A stretch of DNA of 64,000 bases, taken from assembly GCF_018531495.1 (NCBI RefSeq), contig NZ_JAHDTI010000002.1, forward strand, positions 1,116,001 through 1,180,000, given 5' to 3'. The DNA is from Nonomuraea sediminis. Its GTDB lineage: Bacteria > Actinomycetota > Actinomycetes > Streptosporangiales > Streptosporangiaceae. Made by a program: the position numbers and the translations under genes. Of the stretch, positions 31,493-40,571 are shown in pieces; positions within the stretch are counted from its first letter, which is position 1, and each line of letters begins with the position of its first letter. The notes under the pieces were generated by a model. That model was not told the origin of the DNA, searched no databases, and saw only the letters and a list, made by a program, of their open reading frames with translations.

Positions 31493-33624
31493 GCGTCGTC
31501 CCCCTTGTGGTCGGCTTCCTGTCGGGCACGTTCTGTTCCCCGTTGGAACGCGGAGAACAGGTCGCGTACCTCATCGGGAGATCGTTCTTGCGCTGGTTCC
31601 GGTTCCGGGGGCTCCTTGAGCTGGGGCGGCAGGTTGGCCTGCCGTACCCGCCTGGGGAGTCCCGCGTGGGTGCCGCCGCTCACCACGGCGAGCGGTTTCT
31701 TTCTGGTACGGCTCGGCAGCGCCGGAACGTCGTCGTCCGAGGCCGGCAGGGCGACCTGCTCGGCCAGGAGCGCCCTGGGCACCAGCACGATGGCCGAGGT
31801 GCCGCCGAACGGCGAGCGGCGCAGCATCACCTGGATGCCGTGGCGCTGCGCCAGCCTGGCGACCACGAACAGACCGAGCCGGTCGCTGTCGGCCAGGTCG
31901 AACTCGGGTGGGTCGGCCAGCATCGCGTTGAAGGCCGCGTACTCCGTCGGCGACAGCCCCAGCCCGCGGTCCTCCACCTCGATCACGTAGCCGTTGCTGA
32001 CCAGGTCGCCGCGGACCTGGACGGTGGTGGTGGGCGGCGAGTAGATGGTGGCGTTCTCCACCAGCTCGGCCACCAGGTGGGTGACGTCGGCCGCGGCGCC
32101 GCCGTCCATCGAGCCGTTCGGCATCGACTCGACGGTGACCCTGGTGTAGTCCTCGACCTCGGCGACGGCCGCCCTGACCACGTCGACCACGGGCACCGCC
32201 CTGCGCCAGGCCCGGCCGGGCACCGCGCCCGACAGGATGATCAGGCTCTCGGCGTGCCTGCGCATGCGGGTGGTCAGGTGGTCGAGCTTGAACAGCTCCT
32301 CGAGCCGCTCGGGGTCGTGGGTGCGCCGCTGCATGCTGTCGAGCAGCGTCAGCTGGCGGTGCAGCAGCCCCTGCTTGCGCCTGGCCAGGTTGAGGAAGAC
32401 CTGGCCGACGCCGCGCCGCAGCGCCGCCTGGCCCACCGCCGCGCTCACGGCCGTGTTCTGCACCGAGCCGAAGGCCCTGGCCACGTCCGTGATCTCGGCG
32501 GAGCCGCTGACCCTGAGCGGCTTGCCCTCGGCCTTGACGTCGACCTCCTCGCCGCGGCGCAGTTTGGCCACGATGGCCGGCAGCCGCCGCTCGGCCAGCT
32601 CCAGCGCGACCGTGCGCAGCCCGGCCAGCTCGCCGGCCAGCCGCCGGCCGAAGCGCACCGAGATGATGATCGAGGCGAGCACCGCGACCAGCCCGAGGAT
32701 CCCGGCGATGCCGATCTTGATCAGCGTCCCCGTGGCCCCTTCGGTGGCGCGCGCGGCCAGCGCCTGCGAGGAGGCCACACCCAGCTTGTCCAGCTGCGAG
32801 GAGAGCCTGTCGACCGTGGAGTTCCACTCGGCGGCGTTCGCGGGCGGCGTCCCGGTCTTGACGATCCTGTCCTCCATCGCGCTGAAGTCGCGGAACGGCT
32901 GGTCGTCGAAGATCTTCTCGTACGGCGCGCGCAGCTCGTCGTCGAGCCCGGCCAGGCCCCTGGAGTCCAGGAACTTCCTGGTGGCCGCGTACTCGGTGAA
33001 CGCGCCGACCTCGGGGTCGGTCATCCGGCCGTCGAGCAGCGCGCCGCCGACGAGCGCGTGCTCCCTGGCGAGGACCTCCCGGGCGTTGCCCATGGCCTGC
33101 AGCGAGGAGGCCTGCTGGAACAGCTCCAGATCGGGCACCGAGACCAGGTGGTCGTAGAGGCGGAACAGCGAGTCGAGGATCCGGTTGTACTCGTTGAGCG
33201 TGGCCAGGCGGGTGATCATGCCGCCGTCGATGGCGATCCGGATGGTGCTGAGGCGGTCGAGCTCGGCGTTGAGGCTGTCCAGCGGGCCGCGCAGGTCGGC
33301 GGTGATCGCGCCCTCCGCCTTGGTGGCGGACTTCTGGAAGGCGTTGACCGCGGAGTCGGTGCGGGCACGCTGCGTGCCCAGATCCTGGGTGAGTTTGCGG
33401 GTGGTGATGGCCATGGCGGTGCGGGCGCGCTCGGCCTGCAGCTGAAGTCCCAGGTCGGTGGAGGTAACGCCGATCGTCTGGTACAGCGTGTTGGCCCGCA
33501 GCAGGGACTGGCCGTCACCCACGGTGAGATTGAGGGCGAACCCCCAGAGCGCGCTCAGAGACAGGAGGGGTAGCAACAACAACAAGAAGATCTTGAACCG
33601 AATTGACCGGTTTCGAGCGCCCAT
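31489..33624 (-). CDS. cvnA: Conservon sensor CvnA
   Basis: A 711-residue membrane sensor paralogous to the one at 27667. Membrane segment 1 is KIFLLLLLPLLSLSALWGFA, segment 2 is near residues 325-345, and the nitrate-sensor-like domain lies between. The kinase-like core has FKLDHLTTRMRRHAESL, an HATPase_c with LVAELVENATIYSPP, DRGLGLSP and LGLFVVARLA, then a Pro/Arg-rich tail with LPRRVRQANLPPQLK. ATG 33624 follows GAGGTTGGGA and starts at MGARNRSIRFK, matching the paralogue; the frame is open 27 codons further upstream. Confidence 0.9.
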   Translation of the reverse strand: MGARNRSIRFKIFLLLLLPLLSLSALWGFALNLTVGDGQSLLRANTLYQTIGVTSTDLGLQLQAERARTAMAITTRKLTQDLGTQRARTDSAVNAFQKSATKAEGAITADLRGPLDSLNAELDRLSTIRIAIDGGMITRLATLNEYNRILDSLFRLYDHLVSVPDLELFQQASSLQAMGNAREVLAREHALVGGALLDGRMTDPEVGAFTEYAATRKFLDSRGLAGLDDELRAPYEKIFDDQPFRDFSAMEDRIVKTGTPPANAAEWNSTVDRLSSQLDKLGVASSQALAARATEGATGTLIKIGIAGILGLVAVLASIIISVRFGRRLAGELAGLRTVALELAERRLPAIVAKLRRGEEVDVKAEGKPLRVSGSAEITDVARAFGSVQNTAVSAAVGQAALRRGVGQVFLNLARRKQGLLHRQLTLLDSMQRRTHDPERLEELFKLDHLTTRMRRHAESLIILSGAVPGRAWRRAVPVVDVVRAAVAEVEDYTRVTVESMPNGSMDGGAAADVTHLVAELVENATIYSPPTTTVQVRGDLVSNGYVIEVEDRGLGLSPTEYAAFNAMLADPPEFDLADSDRLGLFVVARLAQRHGIQVMLRRSPFGGTSAIVLVPRALLAEQVALPASDDDVPALPSRTRKKPLAVVSGGTHAGLPRRVRQANLPPQLKEPPEPEPAQERSPDEVRDLFSAFQRGTERARQEADHKGDDA

Positions 33625-33734
33625 GTCCCAACCTCGAAGTCGAGGCCGATTTCCACACTTTGTGTAAATAGCCTCCGGAAGATCGCACAGGAGACTAGCA
33701 CCCATTAAGGTTCCGGCGCAGTGGGAGGAACGCG

Positions 33735-34508
33735 ATGATTAGCGTGATTACTGGGGCCAGTGCCGGGATCGGAGCGGCCGCCGCGGCCGAGCTGTCCCGC
33801 CGGGGGCACCATCTGGTGCTGGTCGGACGCGACGCGCGGCGGCTCCAAGCCGTGGCCGAAGCGCTTCCTGGGCCGGGAGCCGACGTGCTGACCTGTGATT
33901 TCGGGCGGCTGGACGATGTGCGCCGGTTGGCGTCCCAGCTGCGCGAGCGGTACGAGCGCATCGCCGTACTGGCCAACAACGCCGGAGTGATGAGTCCTCG
34001 CAGACACATCACCGTGGACGGGCACGAGCTCATGGTTCAGGTCAACCACCTGGCGCCGTTCTTGCTGACCCATTCTCTGACAGATCGTGTCGAGAGAGTG
34101 GTCACGACGAGCTCCCGCGCGGGCCAGAGCGGGCGCATCGATCCCGACGACCTGTCCCGCGAGCGGCGGCGCTGGAACGGCTGGCTGCAGTACGGCGACA
34201 CCAAGCAGGCCAACGCCCTGTTCACGGCCGCGCTGACGGCCCGCGGGACCACCGCGACCTGCTTCCACCCTGGCGTGATCCGCACCGGCTTCGCCGGGGA
34301 GACCTGGCTGATGCGGCTGTTCCTGATGATGCCCGGCTACGCCAAACCGCCGGAGTACGGCGCGCGGACCTTGGTCGAGCTGGCTGAGACCGACAAGCCG
34401 GAGCCGTACTACGCCGAGGGCAAGGCTGTGCCCGTCCCCCGGCGCATGGCGGACCCTGCGCTGGCCGAGCGGCTGTGGGAGGCCAGCCTGCGCGCCGTGG
34501 ACGGCTGA
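33735..34508 (+). CDS. Short-chain dehydrogenase/reductase
   Basis: A 257-residue SDR. Cofactor motif TGASAGIG at the N-terminus, NNAG in the fourth strand, catalytic Ser in VVTTSSRAG and Tyr/Lys as YGDTK. A basic residue in VGRDARR suggests NADP(H). Spacing of motifs is a little wider than classical SDRs, as in retinol-dehydrogenase-like members. It converges with the FAD oxidase gene, with 9 bp between stops. Substrate unknown. Confidence 0.9.
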   Translation: MISVITGASAGIGAAAAAELSRRGHHLVLVGRDARRLQAVAEALPGPGADVLTCDFGRLDDVRRLASQLRERYERIAVLANNAGVMSPRRHITVDGHELMVQVNHLAPFLLTHSLTDRVERVVTTSSRAGQSGRIDPDDLSRERRRWNGWLQYGDTKQANALFTAALTARGTTATCFHPGVIRTGFAGETWLMRLFLMMPGYAKPPEYGARTLVELAETDKPEPYYAEGKAVPVPRRMADPALAERLWEASLRAVDG

Positions 34509-34517
34509 CCCGCAGCC

Positions 34518-36470
34518 TTACGCCCGCAGCTCTCTGACGGCCCGGTAGGCGGCGGTGATGGCCGCGTCGGCGTAGGCGGCGGGGACCGAGTCGGAGTTGG
34601 CGATCGCGATCCGGCCGAACCGCCTGCGCGCCACGTCGGCGGGGAAGGGGCCGTCGGGGTAGAAGGCGTTCCACGGCCTGCAGTACTCCGGCGCGTACCC
34701 GTGCCCCCACCGGTTGACCGTGATCGCCTCGATGTCCCTGGCCGGGTCGAACCCACCGGCCCCCAGCAGCCGGGCCAGCTGGTCCCTGATCGAATACTCC
34801 ATAAACGAAAAATCTGTCTTGATCAGGACATGTCGCCCGGCGATCGCCCCGTCGCTCGGACCCAGCTCCGACTGGCACGGCGTGGCGATCATGTGCACGT
34901 TGATCGGCTCGCTCGGATCCTGCGGGCACGCGTACCCGGGCATGCTCACCGGATAGTCCAGCTCCGACACGCACCAGTAGGCCCCGGTCCACCGGACGTG
35001 GTTGACGCCCACCTTCCGCCAGGCCTCCCAGTTGCGAAGCTGCACCATCGCATACAGCAGCGGCAGCTTGACCGCCTGGCGCATCGCCTGCTTCTGCGCG
35101 GTGGGCAGCTCGGGCGTCAGATACGGGATGACCATGTTCCAGCAGGCCATCACCGCCGCCCCGGCCCGGACCGTGCGGATCTTGTGCCCGTCGAAGTACC
35201 CGACCGTGACCGTGGTCGCCGTGTCGGGCGAGCCGTCGTTGCTCACCGACACCACCGGGCTCGACAGCCGGAACCTGACCGCGTTGACGGGCAGATCCAG
35301 CCGGCCGTAGTCGAAGGAGGCGGTGGTGATGCCGTCCATGTCCACCGAGGAGGAGAACCCGGGGATCATCCGGCCCAGCATCATCCTGACCAGCGCCTGG
35401 TTGCCCTCGGGGAAGTGGTGGATGTACGCGTCGTCGGCGCTCCACTTCTTCTTCATGCTGGGCGAGTTGAAGCGCGACGGCTTGTCCCGGTCGAGCCCCA
35501 ACCCCTGGAAACCCGGATAGTCCCAGCCGTCGGCGCTGCCCCAGGCGTCGATCGCGCCGAACGCCCTGGTGTCGTAGGCCCACTCGTCGCTGGACTGGGT
35601 CCGCAGGAAGCGCTCCACCTCGGGATGGACCTTGCAGACCTTCAGCAGGAAGTCGGAGTAGGTCAGCCCGGCCAGCCGCTCCTGCTTGGCCTCCTGGCCG
35701 AGCCCGGGGAACCAGTCGGGCGGGTTCTGGTAGAGCATGAGCAGGTCCTTCTTGGCCCGCTCCGCGATCGGCAGCTCGGCGACCCACCGCTCGGCCTTGA
35801 TGCCCGGGGTGTAACGGATGAGCCTGTCGCCGGCGAAGGTCTCCTTGTCGCACATCACGCTGTCGGACATGCCGAGCCGGGTGTACAGCTCCTGGTCGAA
35901 GTACTTGCCGAACTTCTTGACGTCCACGCCGAGCCGGCGCAGCAGGTCCTTGCCCTCCGGAGTCCACACCGACGGCGCCTCGATCGACTGCGAGCCGCCA
36001 TAGCCGATCAGCGGGCCCTTGCGGCCCTGGGGCTGGAACTCGTTGCGCCTGGCGTGGCCGCCGATCTCGTCGTGGTTGTCCAGGATCAGGATGCGGGCGT
36101 CGGGATCGCGCCGCAGCCACTCGAAGGCCGCGCTCACCCCGCTGATGCCGCCGCCCACGACCACCAGGTCGTAGTTCTCGCCGGTGGCCTCCGGAGTCCC
36201 CGCGTACTGCCAGAAGCGGTCGTCGCGCATCGCGTGCGGCACGCTGAGCGCCGCCGCGGTGTTGCCCTGAGACCCGGTGAGCGCGGGCGGGAACCTCATG
36301 CCCTCGGGCACCTCGAGCGCGGACGTGCCGATCACACCGGGCTCGCCCCGGCCCGCCCCGCAGCCCGCGACCGCGCCCAGAGCGGCGACCCCGGCGGTCA
36401 GGGCCACCCCGTCGAAGAAGTCGCGGCGCGTTATGGACCTGTCCATCCCGAGATCGCGTGCCCTGCTCAT
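34518..36470 (-). CDS. Tat-exported FAD-dependent amine oxidase-like protein
   Basis: A 650-residue flavoprotein. The N-terminus has a twin-arginine motif SITRRDFF, a hydrophobic stretch and AVAGCG, which could be a lipobox. The FAD-binding motif is DLVVVGGGISGVSAAFEWLR, followed by NHDEIGGHARRNEF. Size and layout resemble spermidine dehydrogenase-type NAD(P)/FAD proteins. ATG 36470 gives a plausible Tat peptide; 36503 and 36446 are alternatives. It probably oxidises an amine outside the membrane. Confidence 0.85.
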   Translation of the reverse strand: MSRARDLGMDRSITRRDFFDGVALTAGVAALGAVAGCGAGRGEPGVIGTSALEVPEGMRFPPALTGSQGNTAAALSVPHAMRDDRFWQYAGTPEATGENYDLVVVGGGISGVSAAFEWLRRDPDARILILDNHDEIGGHARRNEFQPQGRKGPLIGYGGSQSIEAPSVWTPEGKDLLRRLGVDVKKFGKYFDQELYTRLGMSDSVMCDKETFAGDRLIRYTPGIKAERWVAELPIAERAKKDLLMLYQNPPDWFPGLGQEAKQERLAGLTYSDFLLKVCKVHPEVERFLRTQSSDEWAYDTRAFGAIDAWGSADGWDYPGFQGLGLDRDKPSRFNSPSMKKKWSADDAYIHHFPEGNQALVRMMLGRMIPGFSSSVDMDGITTASFDYGRLDLPVNAVRFRLSSPVVSVSNDGSPDTATTVTVGYFDGHKIRTVRAGAAVMACWNMVIPYLTPELPTAQKQAMRQAVKLPLLYAMVQLRNWEAWRKVGVNHVRWTGAYWCVSELDYPVSMPGYACPQDPSEPINVHMIATPCQSELGPSDGAIAGRHVLIKTDFSFMEYSIRDQLARLLGAGGFDPARDIEAITVNRWGHGYAPEYCRPWNAFYPDGPFPADVARRRFGRIAIANSDSVPAAYADAAITAAYRAVRELRA

Positions 36471-36600
36471 GGCGCGATCATCTGCAGTGTCCGGAAATGC
36501 CACACTGGGGCGCGCAGCGGATGGAGGAACATTTTGCGTCGCCTATTACCGCGAATGCCGTATTGGAGTAGCGTCCGGAATATCGCGACGGGGGGGTCCA

Positions 36601-36801
36601 GTGGTCGGTAAGCAGGGCAGGGTCACGGGGAAGGTGGGCCCTGGTCTGGTCGGCGAGGTCATGGTTCAGGTGAGAGGCGGCGTCGAGGCCTTCTACGCTC
36701 ATCCGACCGTGCCCGACGAGGAGATCCCCGTCGGATCCATCGTGATCGTCGTGGAGTACTTTCCTCCGCGAACGGTCTATGTGGCCCGCGCACTCGTCTA
36801 G
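36601..36801 (+). CDS. Small NfeD-like OB-fold protein
   Basis: A 66-residue protein: GKQGRVTGKVGPGLVGEVMV, then IPVGSIVIVVEYFPPRTVYV. This is the beta-barrel (OB-fold) pattern of NfeD C-terminal domains, which partner SPFH/flotillin proteins. GTG 36601 follows GGGGGG. It lies 15 bp upstream of the first SPFH gene, supporting the pairing. It lacks the NfeD membrane segments. Confidence 0.75.
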   Translation: MVGKQGRVTGKVGPGLVGEVMVQVRGGVEAFYAHPTVPDEEIPVGSIVIVVEYFPPRTVYVARALV

Positions 36802-36816
36802 CACGTTGGAGGACCC

Positions 36817-38286
36817 GTGTCCCCTGAGCTCTACATTGTCGGCGGGGGCATCCTCGTCGCCGTCATCGTCATCATCCTGCTGTTCAAGGCCTTCTGGAGG
36901 GTCGCGGAACCCAACGAAGCACTGATCATCTCCGGCCTGGGCGCGCGCAGGCGCGACGCCGGGGTCGACAGCTTAGGATTCAAGATCATCACGGGTAAGG
37001 GCACCGCGGTGCTGCCCGGATTCCAGACCGCCCGGCGGCTCCGCCTGGACACCAGGGCCGCCAACCTCCAGGTCTCCTGCGTCACCCAGCAGGGCATCCC
37101 CGTGCACATCAGAGGCGTGGTGATCTACAAGGTCGGCGACGACCTGGCCTCGATCGCCAACGCCGCCCGGCGCTTCCTGGACCAGCAGGACTTCATGACC
37201 GGCGCCATCCACGAGCTGTTCACCGGCCACCTGCGCTCCATCGTCGGCAACCTCACCATCGAAGACCTCATCCTCAACCGCGAGCGGCTGACCAGCGAGA
37301 CCAGGGCCTCGGCCGCCGACGAGATGAGCAAGCTCGGCCTGATCGTCGACTCCCTGCAGATCCAGGAGATCGACGACGAGACCGGCTACATCACCAACCT
37401 CGGCAAGCCGCACGCCGCCAAGATCGCCGCCTCCGCCCGCATCGCCGAGGCCCAGCGCGACCAGGAGGCCACCGAGGCCGAGCAGATCGCCGCCGCCAAC
37501 AAGTCCGCCGCCTGGCGCGACTCCCAGATCAAGCAGGCCTCCTACCAGGCTGAGATCGACCGCGCCCAGGCCACCACCCGCCAGGCGGGCCCGCTGTCGG
37601 AGGCCACCGCCCGGCAGGAGGTCGTCGTCCAGGAGACCAAGGCCGCCGAACTGGAGGCCAAGCTGTCCGAACAGCGGCTCCAGTCGCAGGTGCGCAAGCC
37701 CGCCGACGCCAAGGCCTACGAAACCGTCACGCTCTCCCAGGCCGAACGCGACGCCCGCATCGCCCAGGCCGAAGCCGAGGCCAGGGAGACCGAACTGCGC
37801 GCCACCGCCCAGGCCTCGCAGGTCAAGCAGGCGGCCGCCGCCGACGCGGAATCCGTACGGCTGCGCGGAGAGGCCGCAGGCGCCGCCACCAAGGTCGCCG
37901 GTGAGGCCGAGGCCGAGGCCGCCAAGGCGCGCGGCCTGGCACAGGCGGAGGCCACCAAGGCGATCGGTCTGGCCGAGGCGGAGGCCGAGCAGGCCAAGGG
38001 CCTGGCCGAGGCCAAGGCCATCAGGGCGCGCGCCGAGGCGCTCAAGGACAACCAGGAAGCCGTCATCGCCCAGCAACTGGCCGAGAGGTGGCCCGAGGTC
38101 GTCGAGGCGGGCGCCAAGGCGTTCGGCAACGTCGACCACATGGTCGTGCTCAACGGCGCCCAGGGCGTGGAGGAACTGCTCGCCAAGGCGCTCACGCTCG
38201 GCGGCACGGGACTCGGGCTGGCCCGCGCGCTGCTCAACGGCGGCACCCCGAACGGAGCGGAACCGGAGGTGCGCAAGACGCCCTGA
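36817..38286 (+). CDS. SPFH/flotillin family protein 1
   Basis: A 489-residue membrane-scaffold protein. One N-terminal membrane segment (residues 4-25, GGGILVAVIVIILLFKAFW), an SPFH/Band 7 domain (about 30-190) and a long Ala/Glu-rich coiled coil (about 200-420). It ends with EVVEAGAKAFGNVDHMVVLN typical of flotillins. GGAGGACCC precedes GTG 36817. Flotillins organise membrane microdomains. Confidence 0.9.
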   Translation: MSPELYIVGGGILVAVIVIILLFKAFWRVAEPNEALIISGLGARRRDAGVDSLGFKIITGKGTAVLPGFQTARRLRLDTRAANLQVSCVTQQGIPVHIRGVVIYKVGDDLASIANAARRFLDQQDFMTGAIHELFTGHLRSIVGNLTIEDLILNRERLTSETRASAADEMSKLGLIVDSLQIQEIDDETGYITNLGKPHAAKIAASARIAEAQRDQEATEAEQIAAANKSAAWRDSQIKQASYQAEIDRAQATTRQAGPLSEATARQEVVVQETKAAELEAKLSEQRLQSQVRKPADAKAYETVTLSQAERDARIAQAEAEARETELRATAQASQVKQAAAADAESVRLRGEAAGAATKVAGEAEAEAAKARGLAQAEATKAIGLAEAEAEQAKGLAEAKAIRARAEALKDNQEAVIAQQLAERWPEVVEAGAKAFGNVDHMVVLNGAQGVEELLAKALTLGGTGLGLARALLNGGTPNGAEPEVRKTP

Positions 38287-38364
38287 GCGGACGTACCTTC
38301 GTCACTAGGTGAGCCGGGAAGTCTGGTCGGCATTTCATGAAGGATCCCGACAAAGGGAGCAAGC

Positions 38365-39693
38365 ATGGACCTGGTTCTCGCCGGTGTGATCGCCGCCATC
38401 GTGGTCGTCGTCATCGTCGCCTTCAAACTCATCTGGCGCGTCGCCGAGCCGAACGAAGCGATCATCATCTCCGGCTTAGGAGCCCGAGGCAGGGACACAC
38501 TCGGATTCAAGATCGTCACCGGCAAGGGCGCCCTGGTCCTGCCGGGATTCCAGTCAGCACGCCGTATCTCGCTCGACAGCCGGGTCTCCGAACTCGAGGT
38601 CCGCTGCGTGACCCGGCAGGGCATCCCCGTCCACGTGCGCGGCGTGGTGATCTACAAGGTCGGCGACGACCTGGTCTCGATCGCCAACGCCGCGCGCCGC
38701 TTCCTGGGTCAGCAGAAGACCGTGGACGACAAGATCCACCAGCTCTTCTCCGGGCACCTGCGCTCGATCGTCGGCAACCTCACCGTCGAGGATCTCATCA
38801 TCAACCGCGACGCCCTCACCAACGAGATCCGCACCACGTCCGCGGACGAGATGAGCAAGCTCGGCATGATCGTCGACTCGCTGCAGATCCAGGAGATCGA
38901 GGACACCACCGGATACATCGCCAACCTGGGCCGCCCCCACGCCGCCGCCGTCGCCTCGGCAGCCAGGACCGCCGAGGCCCAGCGCGACCAGGAGGCCACC
39001 GCCGCCGAGCAGGAGGCCCAGATCAAGAAGGCGGCAGCCGTACGGCAGGCCAGGATCCAGCAGGCCGGCTACCAGGCCGAGATGGACCGCGCCGCGGCCA
39101 AGGCCGGGCAGGCCGGTCCGCTGGCCGAGGCGGCGGCCCGCCAGGAGGTCGTGGTCCAGCAGACCTCGGCCGCCGAACTGGAGGCCCAACTGGCCGAGAA
39201 GCGGCTCGAGGGCGAGGTGCGCAAGCCCGCCGACGCCCGCGCCTACGAGAAGGTCACCCTGGCCGACGCCGACAGGCGCGCGTCCGTCGCCGAGGCCCAG
39301 GCCGGGGCCGAGCGAATCAGGCTGCACGGCGAGGCAGAAGCGGAGGCCACCCGGCTGCGCGGCATGGCCGAGGCCGAAGCCGCCAGGGCGCTGGGCCTGG
39401 CCGAGGCCGAGGCCATCAAGGCCCGCGCCGACGCGCTCGCCCAGAACCAGGAGGCGGTCGTCGCCCAGCAACTGGCCGAGAAGTGGCCGGAGATCGTCGA
39501 GGCGGGCGCCAAGGCCTTCAGCAACGTCGACCACATGATCGTGCTCAACGGCGCGCAGGGGATCGAGGAGACGCTGGCCAAGGTACTCACTCTGGGCGGC
39601 ACCGGGCTCTCGGTGGCCCGCTCGCTTCTCAACGGCTCGGTAAATGGCGTAGATCCGGAGGCAATTCTCAAATCCACAGAATCCCGCGAATAG
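38365..39693 (+). CDS. SPFH/flotillin family protein 2
   Basis: A 442-residue paralogue of the preceding protein with the same order: membrane segment, SPFH domain (RVAEPNEAIIISGLGARGRD onward), coiled coil and the ending AFSNVDHMIVLNGAQGIEE. Long stretches match the first copy, so the pair arose by tandem duplication. AAGGGAGC precedes ATG 38365. The two probably hetero-oligomerise. Confidence 0.9.
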   Translation: MDLVLAGVIAAIVVVVIVAFKLIWRVAEPNEAIIISGLGARGRDTLGFKIVTGKGALVLPGFQSARRISLDSRVSELEVRCVTRQGIPVHVRGVVIYKVGDDLVSIANAARRFLGQQKTVDDKIHQLFSGHLRSIVGNLTVEDLIINRDALTNEIRTTSADEMSKLGMIVDSLQIQEIEDTTGYIANLGRPHAAAVASAARTAEAQRDQEATAAEQEAQIKKAAAVRQARIQQAGYQAEMDRAAAKAGQAGPLAEAAARQEVVVQQTSAAELEAQLAEKRLEGEVRKPADARAYEKVTLADADRRASVAEAQAGAERIRLHGEAEAEATRLRGMAEAEAARALGLAEAEAIKARADALAQNQEAVVAQQLAEKWPEIVEAGAKAFSNVDHMIVLNGAQGIEETLAKVLTLGGTGLSVARSLLNGSVNGVDPEAILKSTESRE

Positions 39694-39769
39694 CGACGTT
39701 ACTCGGATCCTTACTCTCCACTTCCTCTAGCGTTTCGTGGAAATGCCGCCAGAGCGAATTGGAGAATTC

Positions 39770-40438
39770 ATGCTTAAGGCCGTTTCCGGGATATGTCTGA
39801 GCATGATGGTGATCGCGGGGTGCTCCTCCGGCCAAGCCGCCGAGAAGGCCGCCCCGCCATCACCTACCACCCCGACCCCCGAGCCCAACCTGCGCGCCGC
39901 CCTGCTCCAAGCCCCCAAGGGCATGAAGATCGCCTACGGGCCGGAAACCGGGGCCTTCGGGTCGCTCAAGTCCACCCAGCAGGGCCTGCAGGCCATCCGC
40001 CAGTCGAGCCTCGACCACCCGGAATGCGCCGGCGCGGCCCAGCTCGACGCCACCCAGCCCGCGATCGCCAAATCCCCCGCGGCCGTCGTCGCCTTCTCCT
40101 CGGCCAGGGGGACGATCACACAGGCGCTCGTCTCGCTGCCGACGACCACGTTCCCCGGCGCCCTGCCCAGCCAGTGCCACCGCTACCAGGCCACCGTCCA
40201 GGGCGCCAAGGTCACCTACACGACCAAGGAACTCGCGATGCCCCAGGTGGGCGACCAGTCACGCGCCTTCATCACCACGGCCACGGGCGGCAAGAACAAC
40301 GCGCAGATCGGCTCGGTCATCATCCGCCGCGCGAACGTCGTCATGAGCCTGCTGGTGGTCGGCCGCCGCGTCAAACAATCCGGCCTGTTCCAACTCGGCC
40401 ACCAGGCCGACGCCGCCCTCGCCCGCCACGTCCACTGA
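39770..40438 (+). CDS. Lipoprotein with extracellular sensor-like domain
   Basis: A 222-residue protein. Signal peptide with lipobox MVIAGC, then a Pro/Thr linker and a globular domain with paired cysteines (HPECAG and SQCHRY). The domain resembles PknH-type extracellular sensor domains of mycobacterial lipoproteins, though weakly. ATG 39770 follows GGAGAATTC. Confidence 0.78.
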   Translation: MLKAVSGICLSMMVIAGCSSGQAAEKAAPPSPTTPTPEPNLRAALLQAPKGMKIAYGPETGAFGSLKSTQQGLQAIRQSSLDHPECAGAAQLDATQPAIAKSPAAVVAFSSARGTITQALVSLPTTTFPGALPSQCHRYQATVQGAKVTYTTKELAMPQVGDQSRAFITTATGGKNNAQIGSVIIRRANVVMSLLVVGRRVKQSGLFQLGHQADAALARHVH

Positions 40439-40460
40439 TCGGGTGCTTCTGGAACGAGCT

Positions 40461-40562
40461 CTTGTACGGCGAGTGCTTCTTGTACGGCGGGTGCTCCTCG
40501 TACGGCGGGCGCTTCTTGTACGGCGGGTGCTGGTTGTACGGCGAGTGCTTCTTGTACGGCAA
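40461..40562. repeat. 18-bp tandem repeat array, about 5.6 copies
   Basis: Units CTTGTACGGCGAGTGCTT, CTTGTACGGCGGGTGCTC, CTCGTACGGCGGGCGCTT, CTTGTACGGCGGGTGCTG and GTTGTACGGCGAGTGCTT follow without spacers from 40461; a sixth is cut at 40562. The period is a multiple of three and would encode a hexapeptide repeat in any frame, but no credible start or ribosome-binding site is present. Confidence 0.85.
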
Positions 40563-40571
40563 GCCACCGCC

